NCBI GenBank assembly: GCA_013287915.1
Contig: JABDCX010000009.1
Span: forward strand, 1-63,091
From: Chlamydiota bacterium
GTDB lineage: Bacteria; Chlamydiota; Chlamydiia; Chlamydiales; Parachlamydiaceae
Length of the DNA stretch: 63,091 nucleotides
Direction of reading: 5' to 3'
The notes under the pieces were generated by a model. The model did no database searches and was not told the DNA's origin. It saw only the letters and a program-made list of their open reading frames with translations. This document shows positions 25,674-34,623 of this stretch, one piece after another. The translations under genes were made by a program, and so were the position numbers. How positions within the stretch are numbered: position 1 is the first letter of the stretch; the number at the start of each line of letters is the position of its first letter.

Positions 25674-27458
25674 TTATTCAGATTTACTTTCGACGTTCTT
25701 CTTAATTTCTGCCATGGCTTGTCTGTACTGATCGCTATTAAAGGCCAAGAAATTCATGTTCTTAATTTGGTTTTGCAGTTGTAAAAAGTACTTTCGTGCT
25801 TCATCATGACTGCTAAAACTGAATTTTCTCACCAAGATTTCGTTGATCAACTCAAAAAGAGGAATTTGCCTCTCCAAGGGACAGTAAGCATCCTCTGCAT
25901 CAAACGAGTTTTGCTGTAGATAGCTAAAATCGTACAACTCTGCTTTCAGGTAGACGACCATGTCATCAAGCGCCGTTCCCTCCTCGCCCACGACCTCCAT
26001 CCGCTTTCCAATTTCGTTCCCCTTGAAGAGGAAATCGCGTGCGCGGTGGACCATCTCTCCCCATCCATCGACTTTCTTTTCGATTTCGCGCGCCACTTCA
26101 TCGACGTATTTCGACCAGGAGATCAGCGGATCGATCGCAGGATAGCGACGCGAGTCGGAACGCTCTCTCGACAACCCCAAGAATGCACCGACGACTGAAA
26201 GAGTCGCCTGGGTAACGGGCTCTTCAAAGTTACCCCCCGCAGGAGAAACTGCTCCTCCAATCGTGACTGAGCCATGCTTCCCATTCTTTAAGGCTAACAC
26301 TCCAGATCGCTCATAAAAGTCGGCAATGCGGGAAGCAAGATACGCTGGAAACGCCTCTTCGCCCGGAATCTCTTCCAATCGCCCGGAGATCTCCCGCATC
26401 GCTTGCGCCCAGCGAGATGTCGAATCGGCTAAGACGAGCACATCGAGCCCCATTTGTCGGTAATATTCCCCAATTGTCAACCCCATGTAAACAGATGATT
26501 CCCGTGCTGCCACAGGCATCGACGAGGTGTTACAAATGATCACCGTGCGCTCCATCAATGTTTCTCCTGTGCGTGGATCGGTCAGGTGGGGAAACTCGCG
26601 CAAAATCTCCACAACCTCGCCCGCACGCTCTCCACAAGCCACCACAATCACAATATCGACGGCCGAGTACTTGGACAAATGGTGCTGAAGAACCGTTTTA
26701 CCCGCTCCAAAAGGCCCTGGAGAACAGAACGTTCCCCCTTTCATCACAGGAAACTGCGTATCGATGATGCGGCACCCCGTATCCATCATCCTCGTCGGCT
26801 TCACCTTCTCACCGCTTGCTAACGGAATCTTTATCGGCCAGCGCTGAACCATGGTAAAGGCGTATTCCGTCCCCGCATCATCCACAGCTTTAGCGACGAC
26901 TGTATCCACATTGTAAGAACCCGCTTGAATCACCCATGTAATTTTATATGTGCCAAACAGGGAGAATGGGACCATGATATGGTGGTGGAAGCGCCCCTCT
27001 AAGGTCGTGCCTAACGTGTCGCCCCTAGAGACCTTTGCTCCTATCTTCACTTTTGGTTCATAATCCCACTTTTGCTTGCGACTCAAAGGAGCAATGTAGA
27101 TACCGCGAGGCAAGAATAAGCCCGCTGCAACGGCGACCTCTTCAAGTGGGTTTTGCAAACCATCGAGAATCGATTTGAGCAACCCCGGTCCGAGTTCCGC
27201 TTCTAACAACTGGTTATTGAATGTCACTTCTGTATTGTGCTCGACGCCTCGGGTATCTTCAAATACCTGGAGCTTTGCTTTATCGCCGACAATCTCAATT
27301 ACCTCGGATTTCAACTGCACCCCATCGATGTGTACCTGAGCAACTTCTCCTTGTCGAATGTTGCCGACATAAGCCACTTGCAGTAGGTTTCCAAAGGCAT
27401 TTACAACCTTTCCAGTAGCGGTTACAGGTGTTTTAACGACAGAGTTTTTATCATTCAT
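25674..27458 (-). CDS. atpA: V-type ATP synthase catalytic subunit A
   Basis: The ATP-binding catalytic subunit of the A3B3 head. The 594-residue product has the N-terminal barrel, the A-specific insertion ([17 protein letters not shown]), Walker [26 protein letters not shown] with the catalytic Glu, and [33 protein letters not shown] and a helical C-terminus follow. Its ATG overlaps the stop of the DUF2764 gene by four bases. Length matches chlamydial AtpA. Confidence 0.97.
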   Translation of the reverse strand: MNDKNSVVKTPVTATGKVVNAFGNLLQVAYVGNIRQGEVAQVHIDGVQLKSEVIEIVGDKAKLQVFEDTRGVEHNTEVTFNNQLLEAELGPGLLKSILDGLQNPLEEVAVAAGLFLPRGIYIAPLSRKQKWDYEPKVKIGAKVSRGDTLGTTLEGRFHHHIMVPFSLFGTYKITWVIQAGSYNVDTVVAKAVDDAGTEYAFTMVQRWPIKIPLASGEKVKPTRMMDTGCRIIDTQFPVMKGGTFCSPGPFGAGKTVLQHHLSKYSAVDIVIVVACGERAGEVVEILREFPHLTDPRTGETLMERTVIICNTSSMPVAARESSVYMGLTIGEYYRQMGLDVLVLADSTSRWAQAMREISGRLEEIPGEEAFPAYLASRIADFYERSGVLALKNGKHGSVTIGGAVSPAGGNFEEPVTQATLSVVGAFLGLSRERSDSRRYPAIDPLISWSKYVDEVAREIEKKVDGWGEMVHRARDFLFKGNEIGKRMEVVGEEGTALDDMVVYLKAELYDFSYLQQNSFDAEDAYCPLERQIPLFELINEILVRKFSFSSHDEARKYFLQLQNQIKNMNFLAFNSDQYRQAMAEIKKNVESKSE

Positions 27459-28234
27459 GATGCTTCCTTCAAGATATTATTGATGATGGTTTTTCCCTTT
27501 TCTTTATCCAATTGGTTCCACTTCTCCAACATGATCAATTGGATCAAATACCCCAACAAGCGATCGATCGTAAACAACTGCATCCCGAGTAGCTCATCGA
27601 TCCGGCGAAAGCGAAATTCGATCAGCGCTTTTTCAAGTTCGAGTGGGTTGTCTTCATATTTGGCTAAAATTTCCTTAATCTCTTTATATTTTTCGGGCGG
27701 CTCATATTGTGAGGCATCTTTAAAAGCCAACATCTGTGCAATCAAATCGTCTTCCGGATCTTCATACTGCAATTCCACGAGGAGATCTTTTCCCAATTTC
27801 TTGGCTCTCAAAGCCACCAAAACGAGGCGTAGTTCCCTCTCCATCGAAAGACACTCTTTAAAAAATCCGGTCGCTTTTTTTGTTTCCTCCACAAAAAACG
27901 TTTGCAAAAGGGAAGAGAAATTGCGAAGCCTTTCTTCTCGAGACTCATACTTATCGAGGTAATCGAAAATGTACGGTGGCAACCCCGTGCGCGTGGCCAA
28001 AGCCTCTTCTAGGTCGTTTGCACTCAAGCTTCCGGCTGGATCAAACGCCTCCTCCTTCCAGTACGAAAGCAGATTGTAAATGTCATAAAAATTCATCACC
28101 GTTCTAGCTTTCGCATAATCCCCTGTTGTCAGGTTGTCAGCTAAGAGCTGCTGGTATTCCCGCAACTTAATTTCAGGAGGTTGGTCGATGTGTAGATCGG
28201 GCAAGATCGTTCCCAAGAAATAGTAATTGGCCAT
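27455..28234 (-). CDS. DUF2764 protein, probable V-ATPase subunit C-like component
   Basis: The 259-residue helical protein starts MANYYFLGTILPDL and contains the paired charged helices typical of the DUF2764 family, always found between atpE and atpA in chlamydial V-ATPase operons (C. trachomatis CT309 position). Its placement and lack of another subunit C gene suggest it serves as the rotor-to-proteolipid adaptor (C/d subunit). There are no membrane segments. It is translationally coupled to atpA. The family identity is firm; the subunit role is inferred. Confidence 0.85.
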   Translation of the reverse strand: MANYYFLGTILPDLHIDQPPEIKLREYQQLLADNLTTGDYAKARTVMNFYDIYNLLSYWKEEAFDPAGSLSANDLEEALATRTGLPPYIFDYLDKYESREERLRNFSSLLQTFFVEETKKATGFFKECLSMERELRLVLVALRAKKLGKDLLVELQYEDPEDDLIAQMLAFKDASQYEPPEKYKEIKEILAKYEDNPLELEKALIEFRFRRIDELLGMQLFTIDRLLGYLIQLIMLEKWNQLDKEKGKTIINNILKEAS

Positions 28235-28246
28235 TTACACTCTACC

Positions 28247-28882
28247 TCATGCACGTGTATCAAAAACCAATTTGCGAAAATCCTTGCGGATGATGTAATT
28301 TGAGAGCAATTCCCTCAGTGCTTGCTCTGAAATATCGATCGTCATGCGTTTGTCGTTGAGTTTGACTTGAACCCCCGCTGCAAAGCCCCCCAGCTGCACG
28401 CCACCCTCTTTTAACTGTTTCACCACATCGGTGAGCAAGGCCTCATTCACCTTTTTCGGGTCGACATTTTTTGAAACGACGGCTGACAAATCAGCACTTA
28501 ATCCCTCTTTTTCGATTGCCTTGACAATCGCATTGACTAAACTACCCATCAACTGAGGGTCGGCAGCCCCTTTTTCGATCAAAGCGGCAAGATGATCGTG
28601 AAAAAAAAGATGCTCTACACCTTGTCTCAAGGCTTCTAAAGCTTGTTTGGACCCTTGAATCAAAGAGGATTGAAAAGCTGTTTTTTCTTGTTCGATCTCT
28701 TGTCTGGCGGTTTCATGGAGATTGCGAGCCGAATCTTTTGCCTGTTCGATGATGCGTTTGGATTGGTTATGTGCATCGCGGATGATTTCTTGCGCCTCTT
28801 TCTGTGCTGGTGCCAAGGTTTCTTCGCGCAAGACGTCGCATATTTTTTGTATTTTTTCTTTCCCCTTTTCCAATGTCTTCAT
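28247..28882 (-). CDS. atpE: V-type ATP synthase subunit E
   Basis: Peripheral stalk subunit. The 211-residue product begins with a long charged helix (KGKEKIQKICDVLREETLAPA) for pairing with the stalk partner and ends in a globular domain that binds the head. The frame can start at a TTG at 28888, but the ATG at 28882, with GAGGA eight bases upstream, is preferred. It is the first gene of the operon, which runs E, DUF2764, A, B, D, I, K, the chlamydial order. Confidence 0.93.
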   Translation of the reverse strand: MKTLEKGKEKIQKICDVLREETLAPAQKEAQEIIRDAHNQSKRIIEQAKDSARNLHETARQEIEQEKTAFQSSLIQGSKQALEALRQGVEHLFFHDHLAALIEKGAADPQLMGSLVNAIVKAIEKEGLSADLSAVVSKNVDPKKVNEALLTDVVKQLKEGGVQLGGFAAGVQVKLNDKRMTIDISEQALRELLSNYIIRKDFRKLVFDTRA

Positions 28883-29032
28883 ATGCAATATCCTCTTCTC
28901 TGTAATTCTGTTTGTATCCTTAGCAGGTTGCCCATTTTTTCCCTAGAGAAAATCAGAGATTGAAAAGAATGCCCTACATCGGTTAAATCGGACGTGGATA
29001 ATACCATTTAAGGAATTAAAAAAGTAAAAATT

Positions 29033-29599
29033 ATGAAAATCATGAAAAAATTGAGAAAGTTATTCCTGTTTTTTTGCTTGCTCACAAGCTCAACGCTCCA
29101 TACATCCGAGCCCACATTGCTACAAAATGAGGCACACAAAACTTATTCTGTAAAATTCACTCCGCCACCTGGCTGGCGCTTTGCCGAGGCAAACGCGCTA
29201 CCGCCAAAAGTCAAGGTGATGGTCGTCGGCAAAGGGAGCTACACATTTCCCCCTTCGATGAATCTAGGAGTAGGTAGCGAGCACTTCACAGGCACGCTGA
29301 AGGAGTATCTGAAGCGTGTTAAGTCGATCAACGATGCGAAAGGGATCCAATGGAAGTCGCTCGGAACTCTCCAAACAGAAGCGGGAACAGCAAGTCTTTC
29401 GCAAGCTGACATGCACAACGAATGGGGCGATGTCAGAATGATGCATGCGATGATCAAGTACGATGACAAAATCTACATCTTGACCGCTGCTTCGTTAAAG
29501 GATGAATTTCCTGTCTTCTACAAAGACTTTTTCAATGCATTGAAATCGCTACGGATTGAACATGATGGATCGTCGCAAAAAAGTATTTGCTTAAAATAA
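29033..29599 (+). CDS. Exported hypothetical protein
   Basis: A 188-residue protein with a basic N-terminus and hydrophobic core (LFLFFCLLTSSTL) followed by a plausible signal peptidase site around residue 25. The mature domain contains PPGWRFAEA, SMNLGVGSEHFTGTLKEYLK and a final DFFNALKSLRIE. This looks like a single alpha/beta domain of the PsbP/Mog1-like kind found in small secreted bacterial proteins, but the match is weak. It diverges from the ATPase operon. No clear Shine-Dalgarno close to the ATG. Confidence 0.75.
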   Translation: MKIMKKLRKLFLFFCLLTSSTLHTSEPTLLQNEAHKTYSVKFTPPPGWRFAEANALPPKVKVMVVGKGSYTFPPSMNLGVGSEHFTGTLKEYLKRVKSINDAKGIQWKSLGTLQTEAGTASLSQADMHNEWGDVRMMHAMIKYDDKIYILTAASLKDEFPVFYKDFFNALKSLRIEHDGSSQKSICLK

Positions 29600-29669
29600 C
29601 CAAAATGTGACATATAACAATATCGAAAGTTTAACAACACCAACACCCTGTTCTGTATAAGGAGAAAAC

Positions 29670-29906
29670 ATGAAACTCACAAAGAAATTATTGGCTGTAG
29701 GGGCTATTGTAGCGATGATGAGCTCCCCACTCAACGTTCAAGCAGATGAATTCTGCTGCGACACAGGTGGAGATGGATACGACCAATGCTGCCGTTCAAC
29801 CAGCTTAGCACCAGCTATCGCGCTTGGTACAATTGCTCTGGTTGCGATCATTGCCGTTGCCGTCCAAAACACCTCTGGACACAGCCACTGCCACGCGCAC
29901 AACTAA
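29670..29906 (+). CDS. Small exported Cys/His-rich protein
   Basis: A 78-residue product with AAGGAG six bases before the ATG. It starts with a signal peptide (KKLLAVGAIVAMMSSPLNVQA). A cysteine cluster (EFCCDTGGDGYDQCCR) follows, then one hydrophobic helix (IALGTIALVAIIAVAV), and finally a GHSHCHAHN end. The cysteines and the terminal histidines suggest disulfides or metal binding at a membrane facing the periplasm. No family recognised. It resembles in style the other small Cys-rich exported protein at 36260. Confidence 0.75.
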   Translation: MKLTKKLLAVGAIVAMMSSPLNVQADEFCCDTGGDGYDQCCRSTSLAPAIALGTIALVAIIAVAVQNTSGHSHCHAHN

Positions 29907-29925
29907 ATCAAGTTAGTTTGGTGTT

Positions 29926-30381
29926 GTGACGTTGTATCGATATGGGAAAAGAGTCTCTGCTCTTTTCCTTATTTCGTTTCTATTCAGCTGCAATCCGTGT
30001 AATCGCGCCTGGGAAACCAGCGCAATCGAAGCTTCGTATCCTTGTACGACCTATACCCGAACAGTATTAAAGCCCAGTGATCCATTTTCTGGAATCGAAG
30101 CTGAATTTCTAATTGGCAATGAAACGACAACGCTATTTCTCAATTCTATAACTCTGCAGTTTCCTTGTGGAGACAATCCATGCGTTTCTACTGTCCATGT
30201 TTGCATCGATAGCAACGAGTATTTCTTTGAGGCCGATCGGCTTCAAGGAGGACAACGCCTCAAGATGCCACTGGAGGCCACTGAGCTCCTCCTAGCTGCC
30301 CTCTTGAATGGATCATGGATTACAGTTTCTGTAGGCGGCTACCACGACATCCTCGTCACAGACCATTTCCCAAGACGATGA
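29926..30381 (+). CDS. Hypothetical lipoprotein
   Basis: A 151-residue product starting at a GTG (no in-frame ATG nearby, weak ribosome binding site). A signal sequence ends in a lipobox (ISFLFSC), so lipid attachment at about Cys22 is likely. The mature part has an even number of further cysteines (CNRAW, SYPCTTY, FPCGDNPC, VCIDS) and beta-like segments. No recognised domain. It lies 19 bases downstream of the Cys/His-rich gene and may be co-transcribed. Confidence 0.65.
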   Translation: MTLYRYGKRVSALFLISFLFSCNPCNRAWETSAIEASYPCTTYTRTVLKPSDPFSGIEAEFLIGNETTTLFLNSITLQFPCGDNPCVSTVHVCIDSNEYFFEADRLQGGQRLKMPLEATELLLAALLNGSWITVSVGGYHDILVTDHFPRR

Positions 30382-30395
30382 AAGTGTTTATCCTA

Positions 30396-30457
30396 GATCG
30401 CAAGCGGCATGATCACCAGGATATGCGATCACCTTGACCATCCTGCCGCTTGCGATC
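30396..30457. terminator. Long-armed inverted repeat after the lipoprotein gene
   Basis: GATCGCAAGCGGCA (30396-30409) and TGCCGCTTGCGATC (30444-30457) are perfect 14-bp inverted arms with a 34-base loop that contains a directly repeated GATCACC. It lies between two converging genes. A terminator is likely, although there is no T-run and the wide loop is unusual. Confidence 0.5.
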
Positions 30458-30481
30458 GTGCCAATCTTGTATCACCGGAAA

Positions 30482-31576
30482 CTACTGATTTAGGTTCAAC
30501 CAATAGCGTGTGTGACGAAGCTCTCCAGTTTTCTTTAAAACCTTAAGCTCGATTAAATCGTTCAGATCGCGCGTCGCAGTTGCTCTTGAGGCTTTTGTCA
30601 TGCTGATGTACTTTTCAGCACTCAAGCCCCCTTGAAAGCCACCTAAGCCTTCTGCAAATAGTCTTAACAGAACCTTTTCTTGGCGAAGATTAAGTTTACC
30701 TGCAAGAGCCGTCAACATCTTTGACTTTTCAATCAAAAAGTGGAGGAATTTCATCGATTCTTCTTGAGCTTGTAAAATCACTGCTGCAAAAAACTGAACG
30801 AAATGATCTATTTCTAATGTGCGGTTGCATTTCTGAAGAGCTGCATAGTACTCCTTTTTCCTCTTTGAAAGAATCTTTGAAACCGCGATTAAAATAGGTC
30901 TCCCGATCCCTTGGGACAGGATTTTTTCTACAATGACGCGGCCGATTCTACCATTGCCATCTTCAAAGGGGTGGATGCTTTCAAAGTAAACATGAGCAAG
31001 CGCTGCCCTCCCTAAAATTGATTCAGAAGTGGTTTTTGAATTAAACCAGGCAACAAACAATGCCATTTCCTTTGGAACCTTTGAAGATGGGGGTGCTTCA
31101 AAAAAGACCCGTGGAGCACCAAGGTGCCGGGAAATGATTTGCATTGGTTCAGCATGTTCGCGGTATTTTCCCTTGTCTTCAATATGAGATTGTTCATCAA
31201 ATAGCATGGCGTGCCAATTCCAGAGCATCTCGTGGGTTAGGGGCTTGTCAAACGTTTTATAAACATCGCAAAGCACCTTTGCCATTTGGGATTCTTTATG
31301 AGGTTCCTTTTTCAGTGAGGGGTTGATTCCAAAGTGGCGTTTGATCGAAGATTGCAAACTTTCTCTATCGAGAATTTCTCCCTCAATTTTCGAACTTTCC
31401 AACCCTTCAGCGCTTAAGATTTCTACAGTAAACTGCCTGTATTCCGGCTCACTGATGTTTTTTAAAAATGCAATAGAGCTCCCCGCACCCAAAAGAAATT
31501 GTCTTTCTTTTTGCAAGATAGGCTCTGGATCGTATTTAAATTGCGGCCAATCGGCCAGTTCCCAATTCCAGCGCAT
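30482..31576 (-). CDS. Fic-domain AMP transferase with DUF4172-type N-terminus and winged-helix C-terminus
   Basis: Fic enzymes transfer AMP (sometimes other nucleotide groups) to hydroxyl side chains of target proteins. This 364-residue product starts with WPQFKYDPEPIL, typical of the DUF4172 N-terminal region. It has an autoinhibitory motif SSKIEG at 61-66 (S/T-x3-E-G, class II type) and the catalytic HPFEDGNGRIGR at 202-213. The C-terminal ~70 residues look like a winged helix (YISMTKASRATATRDLNDL; KKTGELRHTRYW). The protein is thus self-inhibited and may bind DNA. The promoter region contains two identical palindromes, one covering the start codon. It follows a run of reverse-strand genes. 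Toxin-like, regulatory or host-directed roles are possible. Confidence 0.9.
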   Translation of the reverse strand: MRWNWELADWPQFKYDPEPILQKERQFLLGAGSSIAFLKNISEPEYRQFTVEILSAEGLESSKIEGEILDRESLQSSIKRHFGINPSLKKEPHKESQMAKVLCDVYKTFDKPLTHEMLWNWHAMLFDEQSHIEDKGKYREHAEPMQIISRHLGAPRVFFEAPPSSKVPKEMALFVAWFNSKTTSESILGRAALAHVYFESIHPFEDGNGRIGRVIVEKILSQGIGRPILIAVSKILSKRKKEYYAALQKCNRTLEIDHFVQFFAAVILQAQEESMKFLHFLIEKSKMLTALAGKLNLRQEKVLLRLFAEGLGGFQGGLSAEKYISMTKASRATATRDLNDLIELKVLKKTGELRHTRYWLNLNQ

Positions 31577-31605
31577 GAGTTATAGACCTCTGTTCTATAA
31601 CTCAT
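31575..31605 (-). promoter_or_regulatory. Palindrome 1 over the fic start codon (candidate operator or RNA hairpin)
   Basis: ATGAGTTATAGA (31575-31586) and TCTATAACTCAT (31594-31605) are perfect 12-bp inverted arms with a 7-base spacer. On the fic transcript the start codon lies in one arm, and the spacer contains AGAGG, the only visible ribosome binding site. A bound repressor or a folded leader would both hide the translation start. Confidence 0.75.
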
Positions 31606-31606
31606 A

Positions 31607-31635
31607 ATTATGCCATTTTATGAGTTATAGAGCAA
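31607..31635 (-). promoter_or_regulatory. Candidate fic promoter between the two palindromes
   Basis: Read on the reverse strand, TTGCTC (31635-31630) and CATAAT (31612-31607) are 17 bases apart. The -10 matches consensus at five positions; the -35 is weak. The -35 falls in palindrome 2 and the transcription start would fall in palindrome 1 (near 31600). Confidence 0.45.
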
Positions 31636-31650
31636 GTTTCTATAACTCAC
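31620..31650 (-). promoter_or_regulatory. Palindrome 2 upstream of fic (candidate operator)
   Basis: ATGAGTTATAGA (31620-31631) and TCTATAACTCAC (31639-31650) form the same dyad with the same 7-base spacer as palindrome 1, and centres are 45 bp apart. Its right part overlaps the last codons and stop of the upstream lipoprotein gene (TTATAG). Confidence 0.75.
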
Positions 31651-32614
31651 GCTTTTCTGAACGGTCTGTGGAAGCTTGTTTCATCCGGAGGAAGCGTGCA
31701 TAGCGGTTTGGAAAGCGGTATACCGACTGTCCAGCCCGTGATAGACGCTTCTGAAGCGGTTCTGGATGGGTCTTTAGGTACCACTGCAAAGCCGGTTCGG
31801 CCTGCCTCTCTGCAACGAGCTCCATCAATTTTCTTTCCAGCATATCGGGAGAGGACAGGGGCAGCAAAGAAAAGCAGGGATCGGTCCACAAGCGCATCGA
31901 CTCTCCTCCAATTTCTATGCACGAATCGAGCGGCAAATAAACTGTCGTATCCAAGTCGAGGCTATTGAGAGCACCGATTTGCGTAATAAAGGAAGCGCAC
32001 TGGCTCCCCACAAGGGCGTAGTGGCTATAATCGTACGTCTCTATAAATTGTAGCGTCTGTAAAAACTGCTCTTCTGTCAATTCGACCTTAGCGGCATAAG
32101 AGGGCCGGTGCCTGCCTGGGCCCCACTGAAAAAAGCCGTCGTGTTGCGTTGTCCACAAGTATCTAACTGGGTTTGGTTCATAGCGGGGGTTGCACAGCTG
32201 CTCTGGAGTCGGATTGGCATACCCGTAATCGATGTAGTTCATGATCCCATCGAGATATTGCGCTTGAAAGAGCCCCCTTTCTCCCGACACTCCCCCTTCG
32301 ATAAACACCGGTTCCCCATCGATAACCCCTTGCAAATAGACCCACGCATGCCCTACATCCCCCTCCTTGCTCCAGTCGCGCGGGTGTTTGGCTACTGTCG
32401 TAATAAAGGAATGGCAATCGGTGTAATCGAGGTGTTTGGCATCGACGAGAATGACGAGAAAGAAATCGGACCAGCTCATCGGTTTTGCAGAACCGAGCTG
32501 TTGCTCCAGATGAGCATACATCTCCCGGTACGCTTGAGACTTAGGCGTTGCGCATCCCACCAACAGCACAGCCAGAGCGAAAAGCAACAACTCCTTGAAA
32601 CCCCCACTGATCAT
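31640..32614 (-). CDS. Lipoprotein with possible papain-like (DUF4105/NlpC-like) Cys-His pair
   Basis: A 324-residue protein with a lipobox (VLLVGC, Cys about 21), so probably membrane anchored. The mature part contains DYTDCHSF, GHAWVYLQG near residue 89 and YALVGSQCASFITQIG near 200. A His in a short strand followed much later by a Cys at a helix start recalls circularly permuted papain-like enzymes (LRAT/DUF4105 type). It could be a protease, amidase or acyltransferase. The likeness is by eye only. Its start overlaps the stop of the upstream 667-residue gene by four bases, and fic lies 63 bases downstream on the same strand. Confidence 0.65.
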   Translation of the reverse strand: MISGGFKELLLFALAVLLVGCATPKSQAYREMYAHLEQQLGSAKPMSWSDFFLVILVDAKHLDYTDCHSFITTVAKHPRDWSKEGDVGHAWVYLQGVIDGEPVFIEGGVSGERGLFQAQYLDGIMNYIDYGYANPTPEQLCNPRYEPNPVRYLWTTQHDGFFQWGPGRHRPSYAAKVELTEEQFLQTLQFIETYDYSHYALVGSQCASFITQIGALNSLDLDTTVYLPLDSCIEIGGESMRLWTDPCFSLLPLSSPDMLERKLMELVAERQAEPALQWYLKTHPEPLQKRLSRAGQSVYRFPNRYARFLRMKQASTDRSEKREL

Positions 32615-34614
32615 TCTTTAGACTCTAAATTGCCTTGACCTTCAAACCAGCTTTGATATTCGTTCCGATCGGTATAAACGGGTGGTTGTTTCCACCCCTC
32701 ATCAGCTGCCCGCAAGTCCAAATCTCGATAAATTCTCAGACGAATCTGATTTTCATGCAACTGGGCAGACAATTCCAGTAAACGCTTATTAGACAGCTCC
32801 CCAGAAGTATTCGTCTTAAACTCATCCATTGCGCTCATGAGAGCTAGATTAAATAGATTGAACGGGTAAGAGAAAGGAATTTGTGGGTTCTCTTTCTGAA
32901 AAATACCATTTAATTTGACAATCTCCGAATTGATTTCTCTTACAGTCTTTACAATTTCGCATTCGAGATCGCGAATGTTCTCATCCAAATCCAGAAATAA
33001 ATAAGTATCAGAATAGGGATCTGATAGTATTTGCCACAACTCTTCTCCATACTTCTCATCAAATCCATCGGGTTTAGTACGCCCATTGAAAAGCGAAACG
33101 AGGAAGTTCAACTGTTCCCTAGCGCTTGAAATACTAGATTCGCACCCTTCAAAACTTTCTAACAATTCTTGGAATTTCCCTTTCAAATCTTGATCCCCGC
33201 CATCTCCGATTGCCGCTATCACTTGATTTGCGGCTGCTTTTGCTGCCCCAAACGGAAGCGGCAGGTCATAATTGACCTGAAAAATCTGATTTTCCCCCGT
33301 TTTACCGTTATCGAACTTGAAGATCAGCGCGTTTAAGTCAATGATGCAATCGACAGCGTCCACTTCTAATCTTCGAAGCCGCTCAACAAATCCGCTTTGC
33401 AATTCGCGTAGCATTTCATACTCATCTAACGTAGTTTCGCTCTCCAACACTCGATTCCCATCGACGTGGCGGTAACAGGCTCGATACGCGTTTATTGCCC
33501 GTTCCAAACATTCTAGCTGTTCGATTTTTTCCTGATAAGTCACTTGCAGTCCAGCTCTTTCGAGAGCAAGACACACGTTCGACACATCGAGTGGAAAAGA
33601 GTAGGAGGGGCGGCGTTGCTCATCCGTCATGAACGGATAAATATTAAAAACGATCTCTGAGGCAAGCACTAATTCTAATTCATGCATTCTATGCCAGATT
33701 TGCCCATAAAGGTACTTTTCAGCTTCCTTGACTTCTTCAATAGTCAGTTTTCGCTTCGAAACTGTCTCAAGTAGCTGCAACGCAGCCAATGCATCTGCAA
33801 TGTTCTGTTGCATCGTCTGAATCGGAAGGCTATTTTGCAATGGACCCAGGATTTGGAGCAGATCTTTTGGTTTTGATCGGAAAGATACCGTGGGTTGGTC
33901 TCTTATGCACCCTCCCGCATAAAGTTCATGGATCAAGAGGAGGGCTACTTTCATGCCCTCCACTATCTTTACGCCCTCTTCTTCCGATTTTCGGGTCGAT
34001 TCCAACAAGGGAGCCAAAAGATGCGTGGGTCGAATGGAATTCTTATAAATTTTATCAAAAACTTGGAAAGCGGCCCAGGATACGAACAAAGCCCGGTATA
34101 AAACGGCGAGGAAAAGCATCTTGTGTACTTGTTGCGCTTCAAATTGTTTGCCATAACTCCCTAACTTCACAAACTTAGATTGCAAAAGGGAAACACCTCT
34201 CTCAGCTAAAATGGAAAAAGGGATTTGAGCGAGGCTCAAATCTTCTAAAAGGGCTTCTACATAGTTGTCAATCCTCTCTTGAAGGGCATCTAACTTTGAC
34301 ATATCCGCACGCGCGAATTGATGCCCTTTTAAAGAGACCATGGTGGCCAAGGCCGACAACCCGTTCCACATGAACCCTAACGTAGCTGCCGGCGTCAAAA
34401 CGAAAAGGGTAAAAACCGCTCTTGCCATTGAATACGCGACAAAACGGACACCCAACGAGCTATCTTTAAAGTCACGAATGCGAGCCTTAAGATCTTCGAA
34501 GGATGTGAATGGTTGATCCGTAGGGCAAAAAGTGTGCACATAGAATGGTGTCGTGAGTATCCGACGCGTAAATGACGTTGGTTGCGCACTAAAAAAAGAT
34601 TGAGCAACTTGCAT
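32611..34614 (-). CDS. Hypothetical protein with N-terminal membrane-associated region and long helical body
   Basis: A 667-residue protein with no recognised domain. Hydrophobic stretches occur near residues 62-95 (ARAVFTLFVLTPAATLGFMW) and about 165-185 (KMLFLAVLYRALFVSWAAF). The rest is predicted helical with many charged residues and scattered coiled-coil-like heptads. AGGATAG precedes the ATG at 34614. Translation is coupled to the lipoprotein that follows. Probably a lineage-specific protein of parachlamydiae; a secreted or inclusion-associated role is possible but unsupported. Confidence 0.65.
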   Translation of the reverse strand: MQVAQSFFSAQPTSFTRRILTTPFYVHTFCPTDQPFTSFEDLKARIRDFKDSSLGVRFVAYSMARAVFTLFVLTPAATLGFMWNGLSALATMVSLKGHQFARADMSKLDALQERIDNYVEALLEDLSLAQIPFSILAERGVSLLQSKFVKLGSYGKQFEAQQVHKMLFLAVLYRALFVSWAAFQVFDKIYKNSIRPTHLLAPLLESTRKSEEEGVKIVEGMKVALLLIHELYAGGCIRDQPTVSFRSKPKDLLQILGPLQNSLPIQTMQQNIADALAALQLLETVSKRKLTIEEVKEAEKYLYGQIWHRMHELELVLASEIVFNIYPFMTDEQRRPSYSFPLDVSNVCLALERAGLQVTYQEKIEQLECLERAINAYRACYRHVDGNRVLESETTLDEYEMLRELQSGFVERLRRLEVDAVDCIIDLNALIFKFDNGKTGENQIFQVNYDLPLPFGAAKAAANQVIAAIGDGGDQDLKGKFQELLESFEGCESSISSAREQLNFLVSLFNGRTKPDGFDEKYGEELWQILSDPYSDTYLFLDLDENIRDLECEIVKTVREINSEIVKLNGIFQKENPQIPFSYPFNLFNLALMSAMDEFKTNTSGELSNKRLLELSAQLHENQIRLRIYRDLDLRAADEGWKQPPVYTDRNEYQSWFEGQGNLESKE

Positions 34615-34623
34615 ATGTCTATC

